A stretch of DNA of 64,000 nt, taken from JANRKB01 sp033763695 (lineage in GTDB: Bacteria > Planctomycetota > Phycisphaerae > Phycisphaerales > UBA1924). The stretch's first letter is position 1. Every line of letters starts with the position of its first letter. The DNA lies in the NCBI GenBank assembly GCA_033763695.1, contig JANRKB010000016.1:26281-90280 (forward strand). The letters are read 5' to 3'. The translations under genes were made by a program, and so were the position numbers. Below are positions 51,468 to 59,476 of the stretch, piece by piece. The notes below the pieces were generated by a model. It had not been told where the DNA came from. It saw nothing but the letters and a program-made list of their open reading frames with translations, and ran no database searches.

Positions 51468-52318
51468 ATCGCGCCCACAGCGCATCATCGCCCGGTGGCT
51501 TCCGCATTCTGCGGCTTGATGAGCGCGAACAACCCCGCCGCCATCACTGGCTCTACGCCCTCGCGCCGCTTCTTCCTGCCGCGCCGTCCGATGCCACCCT
51601 CTACAAGCGCGACCAGCGCTCGATCGTCTTCGCCGCCCGCGTGCTCGGGCGCGACCTCATCGTCAAGCGTCACCGCCTCACGCCCCACGATCATCTCCGC
51701 CTCCTCTTCGGCTCCGGGCGCGGCCTCGGCCAATGGCGCGGCACGCGCCTGCTCACCCACGGCCTCCGCCCCATCCGCGCCGCCCGCGCGCTCCTCGTCG
51801 CCGCCACCAGCAAAGCCGAAGTCCTCGTGCTCGAACACATCCCCGGCCCCACGCTGCTCGAAGTTCTTGCCGGTCGTTCGTCTCACACGCCGCACCAGCG
51901 CCATGCGCTCGCGTTCGCCGTTGGCGCGCAAATCGCGCAGATCGCCGCCGACGGACTTCGCAACCGCGATCACAAACCCTCGAACCTGATCGCCGCTGAC
52001 GCTGGACCAACGGTCATCGACGCCGTCGGCGTGCGCCGCCATCGCGGCGGACCCGAAGCCGTCGACGCCGCAATCGTCGAGATGTGCGTCTGCCTCATGC
52101 TCGAACCCATCGGCTGCGCCTGCCGCCCTTCCGCGGCCGACATCCGCCGCGTCTTGATCGGCGCATGGTCGGGTCTGCAGCAGCGCGGCCTGTGCCCGCC
52201 GATGCCGCGTCATCGCTGGTGCAACCAAGTCGCACAGCGCGTCGAGGCGGCGATCGCCTCGCACGGCGACCCGACGCCGGCCATCAACCCGCTTGCGCGT
52301 GCGGCGCCGGGCGGCTAA
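51464..52318 (+). CDS. WaaP/KdkA-like lipopolysaccharide kinase
   Basis: 284 residues from GTG 51464, overlapping the previous stop. The protein-kinase-like fold is recognisable: YKRDQRSIVFAARVLGRDLIVKRHRL (nucleotide-binding Lys), VLVLEHIPGPTLLEVL, then RNRDHKPSNLIAADAGPTVIDAVGVR. In this last segment RDHKPSN stands for HRDxKxxN and IDAVG for the DFG-like metal site. WaaP/KdkA enzymes phosphorylate sugars of the LPS inner core. The catalytic His is not present in the HRD position, so the group may be modified. The operon with the WaaE-like gene supports the role. Confidence 0.72.
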   Translation: MNRAHSASSPGGFRILRLDEREQPRRHHWLYALAPLLPAAPSDATLYKRDQRSIVFAARVLGRDLIVKRHRLTPHDHLRLLFGSGRGLGQWRGTRLLTHGLRPIRAARALLVAATSKAEVLVLEHIPGPTLLEVLAGRSSHTPHQRHALAFAVGAQIAQIAADGLRNRDHKPSNLIAADAGPTVIDAVGVRRHRGGPEAVDAAIVEMCVCLMLEPIGCACRPSAADIRRVLIGAWSGLQQRGLCPPMPRHRWCNQVAQRVEAAIASHGDPTPAINPLARAAPGG

Positions 52319-52333
52319 TCTAGACCCACCTCT

Positions 52334-53362
52334 ATGGCCACCAAAGCTGCACCAACCAAGCCCAAGGCCGCCGCGCGCGCTCATCACGAGCCCGACCATC
52401 GCGTGCCCGCCGAGCCCGGCAAGCCCGAAGCCCGCGTCTGGATCGGCGACTGCCGCGAGCGTCTCCGCGATCTGCCCGAGATCCGCGAACATCGCGTCGA
52501 TCTTGTCTTCGCCGATCCGCCCTTCAACTGGAATCGCGCGTACGACCAGTGGAAGGACAACATGCCGCGCGAGGACTACTTGCAGTTCACCCGCGAATGG
52601 CTCGACATCTGCGTCGGCGGCCTGCGCCCGGGCGGCGCGATCTGGGTCAACATCCCCGACGACACCTGCGCCGAGATCGTCATGCATCTCAAAGGCCGCG
52701 GCCTTGAGATGGAGAACTGGTGCATCTGGCACTACCGCTTCGGCCAGAACACCACGCAGCGCTTCATCAACAGCAAGGTCCACGCTCTCTACTTCGTCAA
52801 GCCTGAAGACGCGACCATCAAAACCAGCCGCCCACGCACCTGGAACCCCGGCGAAGTCCTCGAACTCTCCGATCGCGCCACCACCTACTTCGACCCGCGC
52901 ACGCTCAGCAAGAAGGACGGCATGCCCGCCGGCAAACGCGTCCCCATGGACGTCTGGTACGGCCCATACTGGGGCCGCGTCCAAGGCAACAACAAAGAAC
53001 GCCGCGGCTATCACGACAACCAACTCCCCGAGGCCTATCTCGAACGCGTCATCCGCGCGACGTCAAACCCCGGCGAGCTTGTCCTGGATCCATTCCTTGG
53101 CAGCGGCACCACCGGCGTCATGGCCCGCGCTCTCAACCGCCGCTTCATCGGCACCGAGTTCAGCGCGGCCAACGCCGACAGCGCCGTCGCCCGCATCAAA
53201 CTCGGCCCCGTCCGCCCCGTTTCCGCCGAGCCGGTCGCAACCTCCAGCGCGATCTTCAACGCCCGCAGCGCAAGCCGCAAGGCGATCGCCGCGTTCGACG
53301 AAGTGCACGCGCCCGCCGCGCCCAAACTCTCGCCCAAACCACGCCGCGAACGCGCGATCTGA
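52334..53362 (+). CDS. Orphan site-specific DNA methyltransferase (N4/N6 beta-type)
   Basis: 342 residues. Motif IV is DPPFNW (residues 61-66), the catalytic DPPY/F-type loop, and motif I is LVLDPFLGSGTTGVMA (about residues 249-264). Motif IV before motif I is the beta-class order. The N-terminus is Lys/Ala/Pro-rich (ATKAAPTKPKAAARA) and the C-terminus has a similar basic tail (PKLSPKPRRERAI). These enzymes transfer methyl from S-adenosylmethionine to adenine N6 or cytosine N4. No restriction endonuclease is next to it. The recognition site cannot be derived from sequence. Confidence 0.88.
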   Translation: MATKAAPTKPKAAARAHHEPDHRVPAEPGKPEARVWIGDCRERLRDLPEIREHRVDLVFADPPFNWNRAYDQWKDNMPREDYLQFTREWLDICVGGLRPGGAIWVNIPDDTCAEIVMHLKGRGLEMENWCIWHYRFGQNTTQRFINSKVHALYFVKPEDATIKTSRPRTWNPGEVLELSDRATTYFDPRTLSKKDGMPAGKRVPMDVWYGPYWGRVQGNNKERRGYHDNQLPEAYLERVIRATSNPGELVLDPFLGSGTTGVMARALNRRFIGTEFSAANADSAVARIKLGPVRPVSAEPVATSSAIFNARSASRKAIAAFDEVHAPAAPKLSPKPRRERAI

Positions 53363-53389
53363 CGCTTGCATCATCGCGCCGTCGCGTTC

Positions 53390-54238
53390 TCAACGTCTCT
53401 GACACACCGGGCAGAACACGGTTGTTCGCTGCGCCACGGTCGTGTTCTTGAGCACCGCGCCGCAGCGCACGCACGCCGCCCCACCGCGTCCATACGCCTT
53501 GTGCGCCGCCTGCGCCCGCCCCGGCGCGCCACTCGCATCGCGATAGTCGCGCAGTGTTGAACCGCCGTCGCGCACCGCCGCCGCCAGGATCGCACGAATC
53601 GCCGCGCTCAACCGCTCGACGCTCTCGCGCGTCAGCCGCGTGCCGAACTTCCGCGGATGAATCTGCGTCTCAAACAGAGCCTCATCCGCATAGATGTTGC
53701 CCACGCCCGCCACGATCGACTGATCAAGCAACGCGGCCTTCACCGCACGCCGCGCCACACGCAGTTCGCGCCACAACTCTTCACCCGTCACCGTCAACCC
53801 ATCCGGCCCAAGCCGACGCACAAACCGCTCGTCGATCTCAGCCTCCGACGCCGCACACCACACGCCGCCGAACCGCCGCGGATCGCGAAACAACCATCGC
53901 GTGCCGTCGTCGAGCGTCCACGCGACATGCACATGCGACGCCGGCCCGTCGAATGCCGGATCAATCGCCGCGCCCGGCGCGACAATCCGCATCTCGCCGC
54001 TCATCCCCAGGTGCATCGCCATCGCGCGCCCGTCCGCCGCCAGCGCCCACATCAGTTTGCCGCGTCGCTTGATGCCCGTGATGGTCCCATCCAGCAACAG
54101 CTCGCGCGCTGTCGCCGCCCGATCGCCGCGCCCGAGCGCATAGTCGCGCCGACCGCTGCGCACCTCCACCACCCGCCGCCCCACGACATGCGGCACGAGC
54201 GTCAATCGCGTCGATTCCACTTCCGGCAGTTCGGGCAT
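53390..54238 (-). CDS. mutM: Formamidopyrimidine-DNA glycosylase
   Basis: 282 residues. Removes oxidised purines such as 8-oxoguanine and nicks the site. The N-terminus MPELPEVE supplies the catalytic Pro-2 and Glu-3; KRRGKLMW carries the conserved Lys. VGNIYADEALF and HPRKFGTRL follow, and the C-terminal zinc finger is CVRCGAVLKN, then FCPVCQ. All key parts are intact. It repairs the same lesion chain as mutY at the right of the window. Confidence 0.95.
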   Translation of the reverse strand: MPELPEVESTRLTLVPHVVGRRVVEVRSGRRDYALGRGDRAATARELLLDGTITGIKRRGKLMWALAADGRAMAMHLGMSGEMRIVAPGAAIDPAFDGPASHVHVAWTLDDGTRWLFRDPRRFGGVWCAASEAEIDERFVRRLGPDGLTVTGEELWRELRVARRAVKAALLDQSIVAGVGNIYADEALFETQIHPRKFGTRLTRESVERLSAAIRAILAAAVRDGGSTLRDYRDASGAPGRAQAAHKAYGRGGAACVRCGAVLKNTTVAQRTTVFCPVCQRR

Positions 54239-54451
54239 GGCTCTCTCAGTTCCTCACCAAACACCGATTATCGCCCGTTCATCCTTCTGTTTCGCGCTGC
54301 CCCCAGGCACAACCTGCGCTCGCTCACACACCCCGCCGCCCCAACGCCCAAACCCCCGCAGATCTCTTGCGTTCCCCGCCGATTTTGGTATTTTGAGACC
54401 AGCTCGTCCCTGGGAGGGGACGGTGGTGGCTCTCGGGCTTCGGGAGGGATT

Positions 54452-55135
54452 ATGAGCAACGGCGCTGTTGTCAGTTCGCACTATCAGGGCGAGGCAGGCA
54501 AGGAATATGTCCGCCAGCGCCAGCACAGCCCCGGCTGGCCCGGCTACGCCATCAATCTCGCCTCCTTCCAACCCTACCTCAGTCGCACGCAGACCGTGCT
54601 CGACTTCGGCTGCGGCAACGGCGGCATGCTCCGCCTTCTCCCGCCGCTCGTCGCGCGCGCCGACGGCCTTGAAGTCAACCCCGCCGCCCGCGAACTCGCG
54701 CTCCAAACCGGCCAGAAGGTCTACGCCACGCTCGAAGAGCTCCCAACCGAACCGACCTACGACGTCGTCGTCAGCAACCACGTGCTCGAGCACGTCCGCG
54801 ACGTCTGCGCCACGCTCGATCGCGTCCGCCGATGTATCAAGCCCGGCGGCAAGATCGTCATCAAGCTCCCCCTCGACGATTGGCGCGCCGGCCATCAGCG
54901 CCGCTGGGGCCGCGGCGACACCGACTATCACATCCAAACCTGGACGCCCCGCCTCTTCGCCAACGTGCTCTATGAAACCGGCTTCGATGTCACCGAATGC
55001 CGCGTTATGACCTACACGTGGCACCCCAAGCTCTTCTGGTCCATCAAGCTCGGCATCTCGCCCTTTGTCTTCTGGGCCTTCGCCGTCATCAAGAATCGCC
55101 GCCAGTTGTTCGCCGTCGCGACCAACCCCGGCTGA
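54452..55135 (+). CDS. SAM-dependent class I methyltransferase
   Basis: 227 residues from ATG 54452, with GGGAGG upstream. Motif I is VLDFGCGNGGMLRLL, followed by ADGLEVNPAARELA, DVVVSNHVLEHVRD (motif II/III) and IKPGGKIVIKLPLDDW. The ending LFWSIKLGISPFVFWAFAVIKNRRQLFAV is hydrophobic, as in methyltransferases acting on lipid-linked or cell-surface substrates. The acceptor is not predictable. It starts 213 bases from the divergent mutM gene. Confidence 0.8.
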   Translation: MSNGAVVSSHYQGEAGKEYVRQRQHSPGWPGYAINLASFQPYLSRTQTVLDFGCGNGGMLRLLPPLVARADGLEVNPAARELALQTGQKVYATLEELPTEPTYDVVVSNHVLEHVRDVCATLDRVRRCIKPGGKIVIKLPLDDWRAGHQRRWGRGDTDYHIQTWTPRLFANVLYETGFDVTECRVMTYTWHPKLFWSIKLGISPFVFWAFAVIKNRRQLFAVATNPG

Positions 55136-55305
55136 CAACCGCCCGTCCGCGACCGGCCAAAACGAGCGAGGTTTCTCAACAAGCCCGACGCACGAGCGAC
55201 GGCCTCTGCTGCTGCGGGCTGTGTGAATCGACCTCGCCGTTCGAGCGTGCCCGCACCCCGACGCCGCCGTGTGGCCCAGCCGCCGCGGCCCTACACTCAC
55301 GCCGC

Positions 55306-56088
55306 GTGTCTCTCCTCGAAGCCAACCAGTTGCGCAAGTCGTTCGCCGACCGCGTCGTGGTCGACGGCGTTTCCTTCCACGTCGAACGCGCCGAGGTCGT
55401 CGGCCTCCTGGGCCGCAACGGCGCAGGCAAGACCACGTCCTTCCGCATGACCATCGGCATGATCGACGCCGACGGCGGCACCGTTCACTTCGACGGCAAG
55501 GACATCAGCCACCTCCCGATGTACCGCCGCGCCCGCCGCGGCATGGGCTACCTCAGCCAGGAACCCAGCATCTTCGGGCGCATGTCCTGCGAGGAGAACC
55601 TCCTCGCCATCCTCGAAACCCAGGGCCTCCGCCGCGCCGACCGCCTCCGCCGCGCCGCCGAACTGCTCGCCGAGTTCGGCCTCACGCACAAGGCCAAGCA
55701 CCTCGCCCGCACCTGCAGCGGTGGCGAACGCCGCAAACTCGAGATCGCCCGCTCCCTCGTCACCAGCCCGCGCCTCGTCCTGCTCGACGAACCCTTCAGC
55801 GGCGTTGATCCCATCGCCGTCGAAGACCTGCAGCGCGAGATTCGCGCCCTGGCCGATCGCGGCATCGCCTTCCTCATCACCGACCACAACGTGCAGCAGA
55901 CCCTGCGTGTCTGCGATCGTGCCTACATCATCGACGCGGGACGCAAGTTCGCCGAAGGCACGCCCCGCGACCTCATCAACGACGAACGTGTCAAGCGCGT
56001 CTACCTCGGCTCGCTCTTCCGCGGCGACGAGTTCGACGATCTGCCCTCCGCCCGCGTCGGCGCCATCGGCCCCGGAGCCATGCGATGA
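55306..56088 (+). CDS. lptB: LPS export ABC transporter ATP-binding protein
   Basis: 260 residues from GTG 55306. LptB drives LPS transport from the inner membrane through the Lpt bridge. Walker A is GRNGAGKTT (residues about 36-44), the signature is CSGGERRKLEIARSLV, Walker B VLLDEPFSGVDP and the switch His ITDHNVQQTL. EPSIFGRMSCEENLLAI and ITDHNVQ are typical of LptB rather than other ABC proteins. Length and motif spacing match. No other lpt gene is in the window. The PEGA lipoprotein starts within its stop (ATGA). Confidence 0.88.
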   Translation: MSLLEANQLRKSFADRVVVDGVSFHVERAEVVGLLGRNGAGKTTSFRMTIGMIDADGGTVHFDGKDISHLPMYRRARRGMGYLSQEPSIFGRMSCEENLLAILETQGLRRADRLRRAAELLAEFGLTHKAKHLARTCSGGERRKLEIARSLVTSPRLVLLDEPFSGVDPIAVEDLQREIRALADRGIAFLITDHNVQQTLRVCDRAYIIDAGRKFAEGTPRDLINDERVKRVYLGSLFRGDEFDDLPSARVGAIGPGAMR

Positions 56089-56555
56089 ACAACCTCGGGA
56101 CTCGACACGCCGCCGTGCTCGCCGGCGCATGCGTTCTCGCGTGCGTCTCCGGCTGCATCGAGCGTCGCATCTACATCACGTCCGAACCACCCGGCGCGAC
56201 CGTCTGGGTCAATGACGTCGAAGCCGGCCGCACGCCCACCAGCGTGAAGTTCACCTACTTCGGCAACTACGACGTGCGTCTGCGCAAGGGCGGCTTCGAA
56301 CCGCTCATCACCAAGGGTTCGGCCAACCCACCCGTGTACGAGTTCCCCGGCCCCGATCTGCTCGCCTCCGCCGTGCCCGCGCGCATCAAGACCGACGTGA
56401 AGTGGCACTACGTCCTCGCCCCCAAAGCCGAGAGCATCGGCACCCAGAGCGAGTTCGAGTCCGGCCTGATGAAGCGTGCCAGCACCCTGCGGGCCCAGAT
56501 CCCGCCAGCAATTCCGACCGACGCCGCGGCGAGCACGACCAGCGACACCAAGTAA
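56085..56555 (+). CDS. PEGA-domain lipoprotein
   Basis: 156 residues. The signal peptide has lipobox VSGC (Cys-24). IYITSEPPGATVWVNDVEAGRTPTSVKFTYFGNYDVRLRKGGFEP is a PEGA domain (SxPxGAxVxxNxxxxGxTP), a small fold of surface-layer proteins. Acidic and Ala/Thr-rich residues follow. It overlaps lptB (ATGA), so it may act with the LPS export system; this is inference from position. Confidence 0.82.
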   Translation: MNNLGTRHAAVLAGACVLACVSGCIERRIYITSEPPGATVWVNDVEAGRTPTSVKFTYFGNYDVRLRKGGFEPLITKGSANPPVYEFPGPDLLASAVPARIKTDVKWHYVLAPKAESIGTQSEFESGLMKRASTLRAQIPPAIPTDAAASTTSDTK

Positions 56556-56578
56556 CGCCCGCCTTCAGCCGCTGCGTT

Positions 56579-57619
56579 TCACACCTTCTCCACGCCCAGC
56601 GGCGACCGCTTCGGCTCGCCGTCACGCCGCGGATAGTCCCGTGGCGTTGCGCTCGTCTTGTTCAGCACCACGATCCGCCCCGTCGGCGTCGGCAGCGTCG
56701 TCGCATGCGTCGCCTTAAGCAGGTGCAACGCGCGGCTCGCCTCTTCCAACTCCGCCTCCGCCTGCTCGCCCTTGATGAGCAGCACCAGCCCGCCCACCTT
56801 CGCGAACGGCACCGTGATCTCCGCCAGCGTCGCCAGCCGCCCCACCGCTCGCGCGGTCACCGCGTCATACGCCTCGCGATGCGCACCCACACGCACATTG
56901 CTTCCATCCGACTGCCCGGTCTTCACGCCGCGATCGTGCCCCAGCCGCTCCGCGCGATCATGAATCACCGTCAGATTCTTCAGCCCCAGCGCCTCGCCCG
57001 TCGCACGCAGGAACTCCACCTTCTTCCCCGTCGCTTCCAGCAGCGTCACGCTCAAATGCGGCATGCAGATCGCCACCGGCAAACCCGGCAAACCACCGCC
57101 CGAGCCGACATCCAGCACCCGCGCGCCCTCCCCCAACTCCGACAACGGCCCGATCAACGTGAGCGAATCGAAGATGTGCTTGCGCCACGCCTCCGCCGCA
57201 TCGCGGATCGCCGTCAGGTTGAACGCCTCATTCGCATGCAGCATCCGCGCCAGGTACAGCCCCAGCCGCTCCACATCCCCGCCCTCAAACTCCACCCCGA
57301 TCTCCGCACACTGGGCCACAAAATCTTCCGGCGGCGTCAGCGGCACGGTCGGCGCCGGCGTCAGCACCTTCGGTGCCTGCAGCGGGCCTTTGGACACAGG
57401 TTCGGAATGCGCGCGCGCTGCACCCACCTCATCACGCGCACGCCGCGCCGTCACTGGCGCAGGCTTGGGACCAGACTTGGCCGCAAACTTGGGCCCAGCG
57501 TCGCTCTTCATCGGCGGCTTGCCCGTCGCCCGCGGCACGCCGCTCTTGGCTCTTCCGCCGCCGGGCTTGCCGCGTCCACGTGCGCCATCTCCGCCGCCAC
57601 GCCCTGATCTTGATTGCAT
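56579..57619 (-). CDS. rsmG: 16S rRNA (guanine-N7)-methyltransferase RsmG with a long basic N-terminus
   Basis: 346 residues, against roughly 210 for the usual enzyme, which methylates G527 of 16S rRNA. The first 90 or so residues are Gly/Arg/Lys/Pro-rich and of low complexity (RSGRGGGDGARGRGKPGGGR). The catalytic domain starts near FVAQCAEIGVEFEGGDVERLGLYLARMLHANEAFNLTAIRDAAEAWRKHIFDSLTL and has LDVGSGGGLPGLPVAICMPHLSVTLLEATGKKVEFL and VTARAVGRLATLAE. All the usual elements are there, so activity is likely. An internal Met or Val start nearer the domain would give a normal length. Confidence 0.9.
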   Translation of the reverse strand: MQSRSGRGGGDGARGRGKPGGGRAKSGVPRATGKPPMKSDAGPKFAAKSGPKPAPVTARRARDEVGAARAHSEPVSKGPLQAPKVLTPAPTVPLTPPEDFVAQCAEIGVEFEGGDVERLGLYLARMLHANEAFNLTAIRDAAEAWRKHIFDSLTLIGPLSELGEGARVLDVGSGGGLPGLPVAICMPHLSVTLLEATGKKVEFLRATGEALGLKNLTVIHDRAERLGHDRGVKTGQSDGSNVRVGAHREAYDAVTARAVGRLATLAEITVPFAKVGGLVLLIKGEQAEAELEEASRALHLLKATHATTLPTPTGRIVVLNKTSATPRDYPRRDGEPKRSPLGVEKV

Positions 57620-57686
57620 GCGACTCTCGGTCCTTCCTCACCTGCGATCCGCCCGCGCTCTGCACGCCAGCGATTCTGAACTCTGC

Positions 57687-58757
57687 TTACGACGCTCGCG
57701 CCAGCAACATCTCAGCGATCTGCACGGCATTCAGCGCCGCACCCTTCCTGAGCTGATCGCCGCAAATGAACAAATCAAACCCGCGCGTCGGCCCGTCGGG
57801 GTTCACACCCTGCTCAAGCTGCGACAAATCCGCCCGCAGTCGACCGATCAGCACATCATCCCCGCCGCTGGCCTTCAGCGGCGTCGGGAACTTGTTGTTC
57901 GCGCGATCATCGATCACCTTGACGCCCGCCGCATTCTCCAGCGCCGCACGCACTTCGCCCAGCGTCGCCGCCCGCGACAGCGTCACATTCACGCTCTCGG
58001 CATGGGCCCGCAGCACGGGCACGCGGATGCACGTCGGGCTGATCCGCACGCTCGCATCGCTCCAGATCTTGTGCGTCTCGTGGATGACCTTGCTCTCTTC
58101 CACGTTGAGCCCCGTCACCGGATCAATCGCCGTGTTGTGGCTGAAGAGGTTGAACGCATACGGCTCGGGGAACATGCCCGGCACCACCTCTCGCCCGTGC
58201 AGCGCGGCATCCGTCTGGCTCAGCAGCTCGTCCATGCCCTTGGCTCCCGCGCCCGACGCCGCCTGATACGTCGACACCACGGCGCGCGACACGCCAAACG
58301 CCCGCCGCAGCGGCGTGAGCGCCATCAGCAGAATGATCGTCGTGCAGTTGGGGTTCGCGATGATCCCCGCGCCATTGCCACGCGGCCCGATCTTCATCGG
58401 CATCGCGTCCGGATTCACCTCCGGGATCACCAGCGGCACGCCCTGCGTCATGCGAAACGCCGACGAGTTGTCCACCACGCTCGCGCCCGCTGCCGTCGCG
58501 ATCGGACCAAACTCCTTGCTGATCGACCCGCCCGCACTGAACAGCGCGATGTCGATCCCCTTGAAAGACTCGGGCGTCAACGGCTCGACGGGCAACTGTG
58601 ACCCCGCAAACGGAAGCTTCTTCCCCGCCGAACGCGGCGACGCCAGCAACCGCAGCGATGCAAGCGGAAAACGCCGCTGCTCCAGGATGTGCAGGAACTC
58701 AACACCGACCGCACCGGTCGCACCGACAATCGCAACGTGGGGAAGAGAAGACGACAT
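57687..58757 (-). CDS. asd: Aspartate-semialdehyde dehydrogenase
   Basis: 356 residues. Reduces aspartyl phosphate to aspartate semialdehyde in lysine, methionine and threonine synthesis, and thus supplies diaminopimelate for peptidoglycan. VAIVGATGAVGVEFL binds NADP, FSAGGS and DNSSAFRMTQGVPLVIPEVN are the core motifs, and the catalytic Cys is in NPNCTT (Cys-138). VPVLRAHAESVNVT carries the substrate-binding part. Complete. A 719-base non-coding stretch lies upstream of its start. Confidence 0.95.
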   Translation of the reverse strand: MSSSLPHVAIVGATGAVGVEFLHILEQRRFPLASLRLLASPRSAGKKLPFAGSQLPVEPLTPESFKGIDIALFSAGGSISKEFGPIATAAGASVVDNSSAFRMTQGVPLVIPEVNPDAMPMKIGPRGNGAGIIANPNCTTIILLMALTPLRRAFGVSRAVVSTYQAASGAGAKGMDELLSQTDAALHGREVVPGMFPEPYAFNLFSHNTAIDPVTGLNVEESKVIHETHKIWSDASVRISPTCIRVPVLRAHAESVNVTLSRAATLGEVRAALENAAGVKVIDDRANNKFPTPLKASGGDDVLIGRLRADLSQLEQGVNPDGPTRGFDLFICGDQLRKGAALNAVQIAEMLLARAS

Positions 58758-59476
58758 GGGCCAAGGGTAGGAGTCCGAACTTCACCAGCCCGCCGTGCCA
58801 CCGATGTCCTCGTCTTCGAGGGCATCGAGCTCTCTCTTCAGCGACACACCTGCTTCATCGACTCACCGCACTCGCGTGGTCCTCGTCACGCGTCGACCTC
58901 CTCCACCTTCTCGCCGCCCCGCGGGGAGAAGTCCCGGCGCAGCCGAGGATGAGGGTTTCCGTGCCACGATCATCCGCTGTCCTGAGCGGCTGATCGTGCG
59001 ATCTCGTGCTCCGTCGCATCGCCACGAGTCTCCCGTGCCACCGATGTCCGAGTCCCCGAGGACATCGATGCCGCTTTCACCTTCGCGCGCGCCCCTCGCT
59101 CCCGACTCGTCGCACGCCTCCCTGCTCCACTTTCTCCCCGCCCCGCGGGGAGAAGGTCCGGCGAAGCCGGGGACGAGGGGTTCTTCTGTGCCATCGATGT
59201 CTGAGTCCCCGAGGACATCGATGCCGCTTTCATGTGCACACACCCTCTCGCCACCACCTCTCATGTCTCATGTCTCATGTCTCACCTCTCACGTCTTCGC
59301 ATTCAGAGGCCCGAAGGGCCGCCAGTTCCAAGCCCGGGGCGTCAGCCCCGGGGAAGCGCAGACAACAACCCCCGAGCCGCGACGCGGCGACACACACAAA
59401 CCACAACAACGCGTGCCATCGACGTCCTCATCTTCGACGACATCGACACCACAGAGACGCATGACGCGAACTCGCG
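58758..59476. repeat. 719-base non-coding region with an array of palindromic repeats
   Basis: No gene is supported; the long open frames merely run across repeats. GTGCCA-headed hairpins start at 58795, 58961, 59035, 59188 and 59413. Two copies of a CCCCGCGGGG hairpin element lie at 58906-58954 and 59130-59180, each followed within about ten bases by a GTGCCA hairpin, so they form a composite unit. A TCATGTC heptamer tract is at 59261-59295. Two more hairpins sit at 59307-59320 and 59330-59353 (CCCGGGGC-type). The stretch separates asd from the YbbR/CdaA pair. Confidence 0.75.
58906..59180. repeat. Two copies of a CCCCGCGGGG two-hairpin element
   Basis: Copy 1 (58906-58954) reads CCTTCTCGCCGCCCCGCGGG, then AGAAG and a CGGCGCAGCCG hairpin. 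Copy 2 (59130-59180) reads CTTTCTCCCCGCCCCGCGGG, then AGAAG and CCGGCGAAGCCGG. Both end in GAGG-type sequence. The first hairpin is TTCTCCCCG/CGGGGAGAA-like, the second has changed arms that still pair. Confidence 0.7.
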
